Shown in pieces: positions 37,117 to 46,588 of a DNA stretch of 64,000 nt (position 1 is the first letter of the stretch; every line of letters starts with the position of its first letter). A program made the position numbers and the translations under genes. Under the pieces are notes generated by a model. That model did not search any database, was not told where the DNA came from, and was given only the letters and a program-made list of their open reading frames with translations. Source of the DNA: Rickettsia endosymbiont of Lasioglossum villosulum (lineage in GTDB: Bacteria; Pseudomonadota; Alphaproteobacteria; Rickettsiales; Rickettsiaceae); NCBI RefSeq assembly GCF_964026455.1, contig NZ_OZ032152.1, positions 1,448,139-1,512,138 on the forward strand, read 5' to 3'.

Positions 37117-37716
37117 ATGAAAAAACATAAAAACCAAATGTACCTAATAAAAATCTTCATAGCCTTAGCTGTAATCACTGGCATAATATATCTATATTTA
37201 TTTTACTCTTCGTTTGAACCATCTCAGATTTATATTAATACGAAAGTTAGCGATAAAAATAATTCTCAAGCCATCAAATTCGCTCTTAAGAATCAAAAAG
37301 GGAAAGTTTTTAATGATAAAGATTTAAAAGGACATCTAAGCCTAATTTACTTTGGCGTTACTTACTCGTTAGATGATGAGAATGCATTGAAAAAGATAGA
37401 GGATATTATAAAGATTTTACAAAAAGAAAATATCGTAGTGCAGACAGTATTTATTACTCTAGATCCAATAAATGATACAAGCGAAGTACTCAAAAAATAT
37501 CTTGAAAATATAGATAATAATTTTATAGGTTTAACCGGTACAATAGATGATATTACGCAGGTTGCTAATGAATTCAAAGTATTTTATGAGCCAAAAACAT
37601 TTGATACAGAAACCGGTAAATATGAACTAAAACACTCTAATTTTGTATATTTAATTAGTAGCGATGGAAAGTTTCTTAAACATTATTGCTTAGGCTTACC
37701 TAAAAATGATAGGTAA
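37117..37716 (+). CDS. SCO1/SenC-like thioredoxin-fold protein lacking the copper cysteines
   Basis: A 199-residue protein with an N-terminal membrane anchor (about 9-30) and a thioredoxin-fold domain. SCO proteins deliver copper to cytochrome oxidase through C-x3-C and a later His. Here the site reads LIYFGVTYSLDDENAL, where the family has FGFTHCPDVCP, so both cysteines are replaced (by S and E). The His region LKHSNFVYLISSDG is kept. Copper transfer of the usual kind is thus unlikely. It may be a decaying or re-purposed paralogue. Confidence 0.8.
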   Translation: MKKHKNQMYLIKIFIALAVITGIIYLYLFYSSFEPSQIYINTKVSDKNNSQAIKFALKNQKGKVFNDKDLKGHLSLIYFGVTYSLDDENALKKIEDIIKILQKENIVVQTVFITLDPINDTSEVLKKYLENIDNNFIGLTGTIDDITQVANEFKVFYEPKTFDTETGKYELKHSNFVYLISSDGKFLKHYCLGLPKNDR

Positions 37717-37727
37717 AGGTTTTCGTC

Positions 37728-37903
37728 ATTGCGAGGAGGCATTGTCTGCATGGATTAGCTTTTGTCATCCCGTGGCGGCTTTGTTGCGTGAATCAGTTTT
37801 CCAGTTGTCATCCCGCGAGCTTGTAGCGGGATCCAGTTAAAAACACTAATAAAATTAGTATTTTTTATTATTTTTTGGATCCGTGGACAAGCAACTAGAT
37901 GAC
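37728..37903. repeat. RPE cluster between SCO-like gene and ftsY
   Basis: GTCATTGCGAGGAGGCATTG, GTCATCCCGTGGCGGCTTTG and GTCATCCCGCGAGCTTGTAG half-elements follow each other. Then AACACTAATAAAATTAGTATTTT and a closing GATCCGTGGACAAGC..AGATGACACC. The two flanking genes converge on it. Confidence 0.7.
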
Positions 37904-37911
37904 ACCTAAAC

Positions 37912-38823
37912 TCATAACCCCACTAAGCTTTTTGCAAAATCGTGTCGGTTAAATATTTTCAAATCTTCTATCTGTTCGCCTATACCAATAAAATATATCG
38001 GTAAATTAAATTTCTGCACTATCCCGACAATCACGCCAGCTTTAGCACTACCGTCAAGCTTGGTTACAATAAGACCGGTTAAATTAGTAGCCTCGTTAAA
38101 ATGCTCCACTTGGTTATAGGTATTTTGTCCAGTAATAGCATCTATCACTAAAACGCTATGAGTAGGGAGGTCCTCGTCTACTTTCTTGATAACTTTCACA
38201 ATCTTAGTAAGCTCATCCATCAAGTTCTTTTTATTGTGAAGTCTGCCTGCTGTGTCAATAAAAAGTATATCGATATTTTGCTTAATTGACTCTTCTACTG
38301 CTCTGTAAGCAACGCTTGCAGGATCTGCTGCCTCTTCGCCGGTAATAAGCAAAGCTTTTGCTCTGGTTACCCAACTATCTAACTGATTTACGGCGGCGGC
38401 TCTGAACGTATCACATGCGGCAACTGCTACTTTTTTACCCTGCATTCCATACATTGCAGCAAGCTTACCGATAGTGGTTGTTTTACCTGCACCATTAACA
38501 CCACATACTAAAACCACGTTTAGTTTATTTTCATTTAAAGTGAAAGGAATTTCTGATTCTAATAATTGCTGTTCAATAAGATTTGCTAGAGTTTCTTTTA
38601 TTTCGGTAGTTTCAACTTCTTTATCGAATTTGAGCGATTTAAAATCTTCGATAATTTTAGCTGCTACCAAACTTCCCATGTCAGTTGAAATTAATAGCTC
38701 TTCCAGCTCCTCTAATGTTTCTGCATCTAGTTTTTTCTTATAAAATATCTTATTAATACCTGCTGATATTTTACCTGAGGTCTTAGATAAACCTTGCTTT
38801 AATTTGCTAAATATCGAAATCAT
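37912..38823 (-). CDS. ftsY: Signal recognition particle receptor FtsY
   Basis: A 303-residue SRP-type GTPase that receives ribosome-SRP complexes at the inner membrane. The N domain is followed by the G domain with VCGVNGAGKTTTIGKLAAMY, ACDTFRAAAVNQLDSW, DTAGRLHNKKNLMDEL and TKLDGSAKAGVIVG. The long acidic A domain of E. coli FtsY is absent, which is common in alphaproteobacteria. Its RNA partner is the SRP RNA at 15812-15900, and YidC (53463-55142) works in the same route. Confidence 0.95.
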   Translation of the reverse strand: MISIFSKLKQGLSKTSGKISAGINKIFYKKKLDAETLEELEELLISTDMGSLVAAKIIEDFKSLKFDKEVETTEIKETLANLIEQQLLESEIPFTLNENKLNVVLVCGVNGAGKTTTIGKLAAMYGMQGKKVAVAACDTFRAAAVNQLDSWVTRAKALLITGEEAADPASVAYRAVEESIKQNIDILFIDTAGRLHNKKNLMDELTKIVKVIKKVDEDLPTHSVLVIDAITGQNTYNQVEHFNEATNLTGLIVTKLDGSAKAGVIVGIVQKFNLPIYFIGIGEQIEDLKIFNRHDFAKSLVGL

Positions 38824-38958
38824 TTTTTGTTTATGTTTATTCTAAAATGCGTTGTTATACTTATGATCTGTGATCCTGTAACTTTTTTGTTATATGGATC
38901 GAAAAGTATTTTTCAATTGCTCGCAATGACGATTCGTTATCCATGCAATAACACTGAC

Positions 38959-39528
38959 TTAAGCACTTCCTACTTGGAAAGAGAAATGTGCCTCATCAAT
39001 GCCTAAATGCTTTAATGCATTATGCCATTTATTTTCAGGATTATCAGCAAAAATAAATTCTTTATCACAATCCATAACTAGCCATAGATTTTCTTCTAGC
39101 TCTTTTTCAAGCTGCCCTGCTTTCCACCCAGTATATCCTACAATTAATAAGCTGTTTTTAGGTCCTTTACCGAAAGCTATATCTTCTGAAATTTCTAAAT
39201 TAGAGCTTACTGCTAAATCATTATGAAAATCTAATAATAAGTTTTTATTATAATCTGTGGAATGTAAAAAGAATCCTTTTTCATGCTCTACAGGTCCGCC
39301 AAGATATATAGGCACCATAACAGGATTTACTATTTCATCATTTTTTATTTTAAAAAATGATTTTAAATCTATATGATTTACTAAACGATTAAACATTAAT
39401 CCTATTGCACCTTCTTCTGTATGTGATAACATATAAATCAAGGATTTATGGTAGATACCTTTTGTAATTACATAAGGTGTTGAAACTAGTGTTTTACCGG
39501 ATAGGTTATAAAAGATCTTATCATTCAT
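38959..39528 (-). CDS. yqgE: YqgE/AlgH family protein (DUF179)
   Basis: A 189-residue protein of the YqgE/AlgH family of unknown biochemical function. It is recognised by [52 protein letters not shown] and [14 protein letters not shown] with [12 protein letters not shown] start it at ATG 39528 ([14 protein letters not shown]) rather than the upstream Met at 39582, because the family begins there and the extra codons are AT-rich leader. It is divergent from cvpA. Confidence 0.9.
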   Translation of the reverse strand: MNDKIFYNLSGKTLVSTPYVITKGIYHKSLIYMLSHTEEGAIGLMFNRLVNHIDLKSFFKIKNDEIVNPVMVPIYLGGPVEHEKGFFLHSTDYNKNLLLDFHNDLAVSSNLEISEDIAFGKGPKNSLLIVGYTGWKAGQLEKELEENLWLVMDCDKEFIFADNPENKWHNALKHLGIDEAHFSFQVGSA

Positions 39529-39605
39529 AATAAAACTAGTATTATAATAGTTATTTATTAAGTATATAAGATTTAAATTCAATTATTCAATAGAAGTTAA
39601 CAATA

Positions 39606-40172
39606 ATGATCACATTTTTTGATATTACTATTTTTTCTATTATCACACTTTTTTCGTTTTTTGGATTATACCAAGGGATAATAGGTTTTTCGACAAGAAT
39701 ACTCGGTTTTATTACCTCGATAATGTTAACATATTTCTTATATCCACATATTTCGCAAATAATAAGCAAATACGTACATAATGAGGTTGTAAGAGTAATA
39801 AGTAGCGGGGTTATATCCTATATTATTTCTTTAATCTTATGCATTTTTATCGTCTATAAATTCCTAGCAATAATTTCATTTATGAGGAATGGTTTCATTG
39901 ATCGATTTTTGGGATTATTAGCCGGTTTTGCAGTAGGAGCTGCTATTTCAGCCGTGATATTTTTTATAACAATGATTTTTACATCTGAAAATTATTATAA
40001 AAGTAAATCTTTAGAGGATTTCATAGCAAGCAGCAAAAGCAATAAATATTCAGGAGTGCTTAAAGATTCTTTAACTACAGAATATTTTGATGAATTAAAT
40101 AAAAACATAATAGTTATTATCCCTGTTGAGACTTTAAAATCAGTTAAAACCTTAAACAGTAAAAAGATTTAG
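39606..40172 (+). CDS. cvpA: CvpA family membrane protein, C-terminal tail frameshifted
   Basis: A 188-residue inner-membrane protein with four membrane segments. FFDITIFSIITLFSFFGLYQ, GIIGFSTRILGFI and the Gly-rich IDRFLGLLAGFAVGAAISA are CvpA (colicin V production) hallmarks. The frame stops at KTLNSKKI. Immediately after, the next frame encodes an acidic tail, DLGNFKSNDENNQSSQELDD then ELNDNDAFSDVDD, ending at 40266. Adding one A to the A5 run at 40161-40165 joins them (SKKDLGNF). The tail of about 32 residues appears lost by a one-base deletion. Its role is unclear. Confidence 0.85.
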   Translation: MITFFDITIFSIITLFSFFGLYQGIIGFSTRILGFITSIMLTYFLYPHISQIISKYVHNEVVRVISSGVISYIISLILCIFIVYKFLAIISFMRNGFIDRFLGLLAGFAVGAAISAVIFFITMIFTSENYYKSKSLEDFIASSKSNKYSGVLKDSLTTEYFDELNKNIIVIIPVETLKSVKTLNSKKI

Positions 40173-40274
40173 GTAATTTCAAATCTAATGATGAAAATAA
40201 CCAATCTTCTCAAGAATTAGATGATGAGCTTAATGATAATGATGCATTTTCCGATGTGGATGATTAGAAAAAAC

Positions 40275-40549
40275 GCTCGATGTCGTGTGATGGCATTTCT
40301 CGTGTGGATCAAGAGTCATCATTGCGAGGCATTGTTGCGTGGATACCAAATCGTCTGAGCTACGCGAATGAAATGAGCGTGGCAATCCAGAAAAAATAAT
40401 AAAAAATACTAATAATATTAGTATTTTTTAGCCGATCCATGCGACAATGCCTTATTCCGAGGAGATTCGTAGAATCGACTTGGCAATCTCATAAAGTGGA
40501 ATTCCTGAGATTAATTAGTCGAACTTTCAGTTTCTTCTCACAATGATGT
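40275..40549. repeat. RPE cluster between cvpA and trcR
   Basis: TCATCATTGCGAGGCATTGT, GAAATGAGCGTGGCAATCC, AAAAAATACTAAT-AAT-ATTAGTATTTTTT, and a second AGATTCGTAGAATCGACTTG..GGCAATCTCA to TCTCACAATGATG make at least two overlapping elements. No gene is seen in this gap. Confidence 0.7.
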
Positions 40550-40557
40550 TTTTTGTC

Positions 40558-41127
40558 TTAAGAGTCTTTAGTTTCTTTGTTTTGGCTTGATGCGGATTCT
40601 AGCATCGCTACTGCCTTATTTAGTTCTACTTGGCTACAAAGTCCAAGTAATACAGGGTCACGTGGATGAATAGATTTCATATTCCAATGGCTGCGGGTTC
40701 TAATAGCATCGATGGTAGTTTTAGTAGTACCAATAAGCTTAACTACTTGATTATCTTGAATATCTGGATAATTACGTAGTAACCAGTATATAGCATCAGG
40801 TTTATCTTGGCGTCTTGCAATTGGTGTATATTTAGCACGCTGTTTTTTCTGATTCTTCATTAATTCATAGGCAGGGCTATGAGAAATTTGTAGGACATTT
40901 TTAGGGTCTTTGCTACAACGATCAATTTCCTCCAGAGTTAGCTGACCATTTGCAATCGGGTCAAGCCCTTTAATAGATTGTGCTACTTCACCATCTGCCA
41001 TACCTTTTATTTCAAGTTCATGAATACCACAAAAATCAGCAATCTGCTTAAAAGTTAATGAGGTGTTTTCAATTAACCACATAGCCGTAGCTTTTGGAAG
41101 TAGCGGTAATATTTTTTGGGAATTCAT
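40558..41127 (-). CDS. trcR: Cell-cycle transcriptional regulator TrcR (DUF1013)
   Basis: A 189-residue cytosolic protein of the alphaproteobacterial DUF1013/TrcR family. Recognised by the N-terminal LPLLPKATAMWLIENTSLTF, KQIADFCGIHELEIKGMADG, and the second HTH-like part DAIYWLLRNYPDIQDNQVVK, LIGTTKTTIDAIRTRSHWN. Family members associate with RNA polymerase and influence cell-cycle transcription. The length is usual. Upstream lies a small RPE fragment, then pntB on the same strand. It is possibly relevant to origin control through CtrA-type sites near 63661. Confidence 0.88.
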   Translation of the reverse strand: MNSQKILPLLPKATAMWLIENTSLTFKQIADFCGIHELEIKGMADGEVAQSIKGLDPIANGQLTLEEIDRCSKDPKNVLQISHSPAYELMKNQKKQRAKYTPIARRQDKPDAIYWLLRNYPDIQDNQVVKLIGTTKTTIDAIRTRSHWNMKSIHPRDPVLLGLCSQVELNKAVAMLESASSQNKETKDS

Positions 41128-41194
41128 GATATTTGTTTTTTAGCTTAATAAGAAAGGTTATAACAAATTGTGCTATTTAAGTCAATCTTCATTT

Positions 41195-41245
41195 ATGTCA
41201 TCTCGTGGACAAGCAACTAGATGACACGAGGACGTTTTTCGATCT
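41195..41245. repeat. Partial RPE upstream of trcR
   Basis: GTCATCTCGTGGACAAGCAA followed by CTAGATGACACGAGGACG. It resembles one arm set of the GTCATCCCGTGG class and lies between pntB and trcR. Confidence 0.5.
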
Positions 41246-41257
41246 ATGTAACACATT

Positions 41258-42655
41258 CTAGTCTTCATTTAGAAACTTGACAATTTCTTCAACTACTTTC
41301 TTAGCATCACCAAATAACATAAAGGTATTGTCGTGATAAAATAACTCATTTTCTATACCAGCATATCCTGAAGCCATAGAACGTTTAATAAACAAAACGC
41401 TACGAGCTTTTTCGACATCTAAAACAGGCATACCATAAATCGGGCTATCTGGATCATTTTTAGCAGCTGGATTAGTTACGTCGTTTGCTCCAATAACTAA
41501 AACTATATCGGTAGTAGCAAAATCTCTATTAATCTCTTCAAGCTCTAAAACTTTCTCATAATCAATATTAGCTTCAGCAAGTAGCACATTCATATGCCCT
41601 GGCATTCTACCTGCTACAGGATGTACAGCAAAACGTACGTTAATGTCTAACCCTTCTAATATATCAACCATTTCTTTTATAATATGCTGAGACTGAGCTA
41701 CTGCCATACCATAACCAGGAACAATTATAACAGATGATGCATTACGCAATAAATTTGCTGCATCTTCAGGGCAGCTTGCTTTTGCTACCTTATCATCATT
41801 TATATTTTTACTAGCACCACTAGGAGCTGGTAAAAATGCACCAAAAATAACTTTGATTAAGGAGCGATTCATTGCCTTACACATTATATAGCTAAGTATA
41901 GCACCGCTACTACCAACTAAAGCTCCAGTAATAATCAACAAACTATTACTAAGGGTAAAACCTATACCGGCAGCTGCAAAACCTGAATAGGAATTTAACA
42001 TCGATACTATCACCGGCATATCAGCACCGCCTACCGGTATTATAAGCAATACCCCAATTAGCAAAGATAGTAATATTATTAGGTTAAATAGAAATATATT
42101 TTCTGAGCGAATAAACAACACTATTAATGCGACTAATAATATTGTAGTCACTAAACATACATATTGCTGACCATAAAATTTTAATGGGCTGCTTTTCATT
42201 AAGCCTTGTAGCTTTAAAAAAGCAATAATTGAACCGCTAAAAGTTAAAGCACCTATAGATACACCTAGTGATATCTCTATCAAAGAACTGATAGGCAAGC
42301 TTCCTGCAATACCTATAGCAAAATTTTCAGGAGCAAGTACAGTAGCATAAGATACAAATACCGCAGCAAGACCAACAAAAGAGTGAAAGCCTGCAACTAA
42401 TTGCGGCATTGCCGTCATAGAAATTTTAAGAGCAATTACCCCGCCTATTATGCCCCCAACTAATATAGTAGCTATAATAGGTAATTTATGGGCAAAATCA
42501 GGCAGAAAGAAAGTAACACCGACTGCTATTGTCATCCCCAAAATACCTATAGTACTGCCTAAACGTGCTTGTTTCTGTGATGACAAAAACTTGAGCGATA
42601 GAATAAAGCAAATAGCAGCTATGAGATATAATAATTGGATAATCTGTAAGGACAT
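41258..42655 (-). CDS. pntB: NAD(P) transhydrogenase subunit beta
   Basis: A 465-residue subunit with about nine N-terminal membrane segments (proton channel, to ~residue 265) and a C-terminal NADP(H)-binding domain. The latter shows VIIVPGYGMAVAQSQH, VRFAVHPVAGRMPGHMNVLL, DIVLVIGANDVTNPAAKND, and VLFIKRSMASGYAG. It completes the transhydrogenase whose alpha parts are at 16630-18331. Separation of pntB from pntAA-AB by 23 kb and on the opposite strand is unusual for this normally contiguous operon. Confidence 0.96.
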   Translation of the reverse strand: MSLQIIQLLYLIAAICFILSLKFLSSQKQARLGSTIGILGMTIAVGVTFFLPDFAHKLPIIATILVGGIIGGVIALKISMTAMPQLVAGFHSFVGLAAVFVSYATVLAPENFAIGIAGSLPISSLIEISLGVSIGALTFSGSIIAFLKLQGLMKSSPLKFYGQQYVCLVTTILLVALIVLFIRSENIFLFNLIILLSLLIGVLLIIPVGGADMPVIVSMLNSYSGFAAAGIGFTLSNSLLIITGALVGSSGAILSYIMCKAMNRSLIKVIFGAFLPAPSGASKNINDDKVAKASCPEDAANLLRNASSVIIVPGYGMAVAQSQHIIKEMVDILEGLDINVRFAVHPVAGRMPGHMNVLLAEANIDYEKVLELEEINRDFATTDIVLVIGANDVTNPAAKNDPDSPIYGMPVLDVEKARSVLFIKRSMASGYAGIENELFYHDNTFMLFGDAKKVVEEIVKFLNED

Positions 42656-42700
42656 AGGTTAATATGTTTTATTTATATGTTTGCGTAAATTATATCCTCT

Positions 42701-42863
42701 GTCATCCCGTGGCGGCATTGCTGCGTGGATCAGTTTTTCCGTCTGAGCTAAGGAAATTACAAAGTAATTGACGAAGCAAGGAAGTATAAAAAATGCTATA
42801 AATTAGCATTTTTTATTATTTTTTCTGGATTGCCACGCTCCTTATAGTCGCTCGCAATGACGA
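42701..42863. repeat. RPE composite (copy A of a pair with 50407-50570)
   Basis: Begins GTCATCCCGTGGCGGCATTG and ends CTCGCAATGACGA. The whole ~160 bp, including TCTGAGCTAAGGAAATTAC and AAGCAAGGAAGTATAAAAA, is nearly identical to 50407-50570. The two ends belong to different arm classes, so this is a stable composite that has been copied as a unit. Confidence 0.8.
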
Positions 42864-42868
42864 TTATA

Positions 42869-43606
42869 CTAAAAACTAAATCCTATACCTATAGAAACTA
42901 CTAAAGGATTAAGCTTAGTTCTAGAGGTAACATTTTTATTTCCTACTAAACTTGGCTTATATACAATTTTAGGATTTAAATAATATTGTTTTATGTCTAA
43001 ATTTATTACTGTGTCATCTTTAGCATAGAAATCCAGACCTATTTGTCCTACAAAACCATTTCCGTTTCTTATCTTAATACCGCTAGATTGAGTGATCATA
43101 TATGAACCATGATAACCTAGCCCTACATAAGGTCTAATGCCACCGAAAGGTGCCATATGAAATTGTCCTGTAATTGTTGCTGGGATCATGTAAAGAGGCT
43201 TGCTTTTACCAGGTGTTGCTCCAACGCCATAGTTATAGGATACATTACTAAGCACTGAATTTTTAGTACGTAAAACATTAAAACCTAAAGATAATTCAGT
43301 AGCAAAATAATTGTTGAAGAATATAGTAGTAGATATATCACCACCATAACCATTTTTTACAAACTCACCTATTGGAAGAGGCTGAGGAACTGTAGGAGCG
43401 GGTAAGTTTTTTTGCTTAGCATGTGCAAAAACTCCGTTTAGACGCATTTTAACGAGTAAACTTCCTTCATTTTCATAATATGGAATATCATCATAATTAT
43501 ATTCCGGTACAGCATTTACATCAGCTTCCATGCTTTTAGCAAAGCTATTAATGCTTATGCATGATACAAACAAAATTACTCCTAACCTTTTAGACATTCT
43601 TATCAT
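42869..43606 (-). CDS. OmpW-family outer membrane beta-barrel protein
   Basis: A 245-residue protein with an N-terminal signal peptide ([20 protein letters not shown]) and alternating beta-strand pattern ending in the aromatic [10 protein letters not shown] typical for outer-membrane insertion. OmpW features are [55 protein letters not shown] and [10 protein letters not shown]. OmpW proteins are eight-stranded barrels that pass small hydrophobic molecules. The start is Met1 or Met4. It is divergent from sam with a 151-bp gap. Confidence 0.85.
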   Translation of the reverse strand: MIRMSKRLGVILFVSCISINSFAKSMEADVNAVPEYNYDDIPYYENEGSLLVKMRLNGVFAHAKQKNLPAPTVPQPLPIGEFVKNGYGGDISTTIFFNNYFATELSLGFNVLRTKNSVLSNVSYNYGVGATPGKSKPLYMIPATITGQFHMAPFGGIRPYVGLGYHGSYMITQSSGIKIRNGNGFVGQIGLDFYAKDDTVINLDIKQYYLNPKIVYKPSLVGNKNVTSRTKLNPLVVSIGIGFSF

Positions 43607-43757
43607 AGTTACAATCCTTTACTTGCTTAAAATTCATTATTATATTATAATATAAGCTTTTCATCGTTATGTATTTATATTTTTTAGAAGATAAGATTCT
43701 TTCATATCAAAAGTCAAGAAATTTAAATAAAATTATAGAAATTACTGGAGTATATTA

Positions 43758-44633
43758 ATGAATGATGCATTAAAAACATATTCAATAGGTATAGGTTGGT
43801 TCTTACTTAGTTTAGTAAGTAGTAGTGCTAACGATGTAATGTCTAAATATTTAGGAACTAGATTGCACAGTTTTGAAGTAGCTTTTTTCCGTTTTTTCTT
43901 CAGTAGCATAGTTTTATTACCTTTCGTTGCTTATTATGGTAAAAATACCTTAAAAACAAGTCGTCCTTTTGTTCATATTTTAAGGGGATTATTATTATTT
44001 TTTGGTATGACTTCGTGGACTTACTGCTTAAGTATTGCACCTGTTACTACTGCGACTGTTATAAGTTTTTCTATCCCCCTATTTACTTTAATACTTGCCG
44101 TATTTTTTCTTAATGAAAATATCATTTGGCAAAGATGGGTAGTGACAATAGTAGGATTCGTTGGGTTAGTAATTACGCTTAAACCTCATGCCGAGGATTT
44201 TAACCCCGAAATGCTCTATTTTGTTTTAGCAGCTATTTCATTTGCTATGCTTGATATTATAAACAAAAAATTTGTGGTAAAAGAGTCAATGATTAGTATG
44301 CTATTTTACTCAGCAATAGTAACTGCTGTGGTATCGATACCTGCTGCAGCTAACTACTGGCTTACTCCAACTCTTTTTGAATTAGCGTTGTTATTTATCT
44401 TAGGCAGTAGCGGGAGTTTAATATTATTTTTGCTACTTAAAGCTTTTTCTATGGTAGATGCTACCGCTACCGCTCCTTATAGATATTTAGAGCTTGTGAT
44501 TTCGGCAATAGCAGCATATTTCATATTTAACGAGTTTCCAGACAAAAGTACATTGCACGGGGCAGTAATCATAATTCCAGCAACTTTATTTATAATATAT
44601 TCTGAAAAAAAAGCCATGAGCAAAAAAATATGA
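43758..44633 (+). CDS. sam: DMT (EamA) transporter, S-adenosylmethionine uptake carrier Sam
   Basis: A 291-residue inner-membrane protein with about ten segments and two EamA repeats. Its sequence ([56 protein letters not shown] end) closely matches, from memory, the R. prowazekii protein RP076 that was shown to import S-adenosylmethionine. Rickettsia cannot make enough SAM, so it is taken from the host. It overlaps the next MFS gene by four bases (ATGA), which implies one transcript. Confidence 0.8.
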   Translation: MNDALKTYSIGIGWFLLSLVSSSANDVMSKYLGTRLHSFEVAFFRFFFSSIVLLPFVAYYGKNTLKTSRPFVHILRGLLLFFGMTSWTYCLSIAPVTTATVISFSIPLFTLILAVFFLNENIIWQRWVVTIVGFVGLVITLKPHAEDFNPEMLYFVLAAISFAMLDIINKKFVVKESMISMLFYSAIVTAVVSIPAAANYWLTPTLFELALLFILGSSGSLILFLLLKAFSMVDATATAPYRYLELVISAIAAYFIFNEFPDKSTLHGAVIIIPATLFIIYSEKKAMSKKI

Positions 44634-45874
44634 ATCGAAAAAAAATAGTATTTTCAAGCGGCATAGCCAACACTTTTGAATGGTATGATTATGTACTATT
44701 CGGTTACTTTGCACCGATAATCGGAACTAAGTTTTTCCCAAATGATGATGCTAATACTTCTTTATTGCAGGCTTTTTTAGTCTTTGCTATAGGGTATTTG
44801 GCAAGACCACTTGGAGGCATATTTTTCGGTGTTATTGGTGACAAATTTGGCAGAAAAGCAGCCTTAACTGGTGCTTTATTCTGCATGTCTGCCCCAACTG
44901 TATTAATTGGAATATTACCGACCTACCATACTATCGGTATCACTGCCACTATTTCAATGATTGTTGTTAGAATCTTACAAGGGCTGTCAATGGGCGGAGC
45001 TTTAACTGGTTCTATCTCGTTTGTTATTGAGCATACTTATCCAAAGCATCGAGGTTTTACTGGCAGTATTTCAATGTCTAGCATATGTGCTGGTTTACTG
45101 CTTGGTTCTTTTGTTTCTTATATCGTCAAGAATATCTTAAACGCTGAACAGTTTGATAGTTTCGGCTGGAGGATACCTTTTTTACTTGGTTTCTTTATTC
45201 TTTTTGCAGCTTTTTATATTAAGAACCATACGCATGAAACGCCAAATTTTAAAAATTTAAAAGAACAGAAAAAGATACAGAATTCGCCGCTAAAAAAAGT
45301 TATTACTAAGCATTGGTTTGATATATTAATTTCGATTTTTATCAATGCTCCAGGTTCGATAATATTCTATTTGCATGCAATTTATTTAGTGTCATTTTTA
45401 AAAATCAGTCGTAACTTTATTGAAAATGAAGTAAACAGCCTAGCAAGCGTATGTTATGTAATTATGATAGCTATAACATTACTTAGCGGTTATTTATCCG
45501 ATGTTATAGGTCGCAGGAAAATTTTTGTAATTAACCTTGTAGTGATTATTATAGCAACTCCATTTTTACTTAATAATTTTGAAACAGGTAATTTCACCGG
45601 CGTAATTATTTCACAATTTATACTCGCAGTGCTTGCTGCTAGCTATATTGGTCCTGAGCCAGCTTTGCAGGCAGAATTTTATCCTACCGAAATACGTAAC
45701 ACTGCACTCTCGCTTTCATATAACACCGCTACAACTATATTTGGTGGCACTACTCCACTTGTTTTTGAGTATCTAGTACAAAAAACAGGTCAAGTTACTT
45801 CTGCAGTTTATTATATCATCTTAAGCTGCATTCTTGCATTGATAGCATTATTCTTTTACAAAAACCGTACATAA
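44630..45874 (+). CDS. MFS transporter, metabolite:H+ symporter (ProP-like) family
   Basis: A 414-residue inner-membrane carrier. [39 protein letters not shown], and the second-half [15 protein letters not shown] are the family motifs; the end [19 protein letters not shown] resembles the MFS gene at 684. Twelve membrane segments are expected. It is translationally coupled to sam by an ATGA overlap. The substrate is unknown, possibly an osmolyte or organic acid from the host. Confidence 0.88.
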   Translation: MNRKKIVFSSGIANTFEWYDYVLFGYFAPIIGTKFFPNDDANTSLLQAFLVFAIGYLARPLGGIFFGVIGDKFGRKAALTGALFCMSAPTVLIGILPTYHTIGITATISMIVVRILQGLSMGGALTGSISFVIEHTYPKHRGFTGSISMSSICAGLLLGSFVSYIVKNILNAEQFDSFGWRIPFLLGFFILFAAFYIKNHTHETPNFKNLKEQKKIQNSPLKKVITKHWFDILISIFINAPGSIIFYLHAIYLVSFLKISRNFIENEVNSLASVCYVIMIAITLLSGYLSDVIGRRKIFVINLVVIIIATPFLLNNFETGNFTGVIISQFILAVLAASYIGPEPALQAEFYPTEIRNTALSLSYNTATTIFGGTTPLVFEYLVQKTGQVTSAVYYIILSCILALIALFFYKNRT

Positions 45875-45910
45875 ATATACTCGTTTTATTTGAAAAATTG
45901 GCTAAATAAT

Positions 45911-46020
45911 CTTTTACAAGCCTATCTTGGACAGTAAAAATTCAGAAGATGCTGCTATTCACTTTGAAGAATTCTATATTTTTAAAGAGATTGATATGTG
46001 TGGTAAAGCCTTTGGATAGT
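45911..46020 (+). other. Possible short coding relic before tRNA-Thr
   Basis: In the 266-bp gap between the MFS gene and the tRNA an open stretch reads IIFYKPILDSKNSEDAAI then HFEEFYIFKEIDMCGKAFG and a stop. There is no credible start or known motif. It may be a decayed gene end or chance; the rest of the gap holds nothing I recognise. Confidence 0.2.
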
Positions 46021-46140
46021 AGAGGAATAATATAACAAATTCCAAATTTCTCTTGATTTAATAATAAATATGTGGCAAAAAGAGTTTGGAATAAAATTCT
46101 AAGCTCTATAAACATTTCTAAAAAGATTTATAAAGCTTAA

Positions 46141-46215
46141 GCTACTATAGCTCAGGGGTAGAGCACTTCATTGGTAATGAAGAGGTCGGGGGTTCAATTC
46201 CCCCTAGTAGCACCA
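46141..46215 (+). tRNA. tRNA-Thr (anticodon GGT)
   Basis: The acceptor stem GCTACTA pairs with TAGTAGC, followed by discriminator A and an encoded CCA. The D arm is GCTCAGGGGTAGAGC. The anticodon arm CTTCA-TTGGTAA-TGAAG gives GGT, reading Thr ACC/ACT. The T arm contains GGGGGTTCAATTCCCCC. All helices are perfect. A TATAAA at 46129 could be a -10 element but is close to the mature 5' end. Confidence 0.97.
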
Positions 46216-46238
46216 CAAAATCCTCTTAGTACTGATTA

Positions 46239-46469
46239 TTAAATTGCAATGGTTTTTATCGTAATTGCATGGAGTTTTTTATTTAATACCTCAGATAGAG
46301 CATTTTTTACTAGTTTATGTTGATTAATTAAAGTAAGTCCTTTAAACTGTATATCTGATAATTCTAATGCATAATGGTCTTGATCACCTACTAAATCGGT
46401 AATTTTAATTACACCATTTGGAAAAGATTTTTTAAGTATTTTTTCTAATTCTTCTGCAGATATTGCCAT
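46239..46469 (-). CDS. BolA/IbaG family protein
   Basis: A 76-residue single-domain BolA-fold protein. KITDLVGDQDHYALELSD, FKGLTLINQHKLVKNAL (the conserved helix with the metal-binding His) and LHAITIKTIAI are characteristic. The length and sequence are closer to IbaG (YrbA) than to BolA proper. Such proteins pair with monothiol glutaredoxins in Fe-S trafficking. It stands alone, divergent from rsfS. Confidence 0.88.
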   Translation of the reverse strand: MAISAEELEKILKKSFPNGVIKITDLVGDQDHYALELSDIQFKGLTLINQHKLVKNALSEVLNKKLHAITIKTIAI

Positions 46470-46588
46470 TATTTTATTAATTCCTATATAATATATACGT
46501 TATTAATTACTATATTATCTATAGAGTTCTATTGATAATAATGATTCTTGCGAATATAATTAATACTAAAATAATATATTACAGTAAC

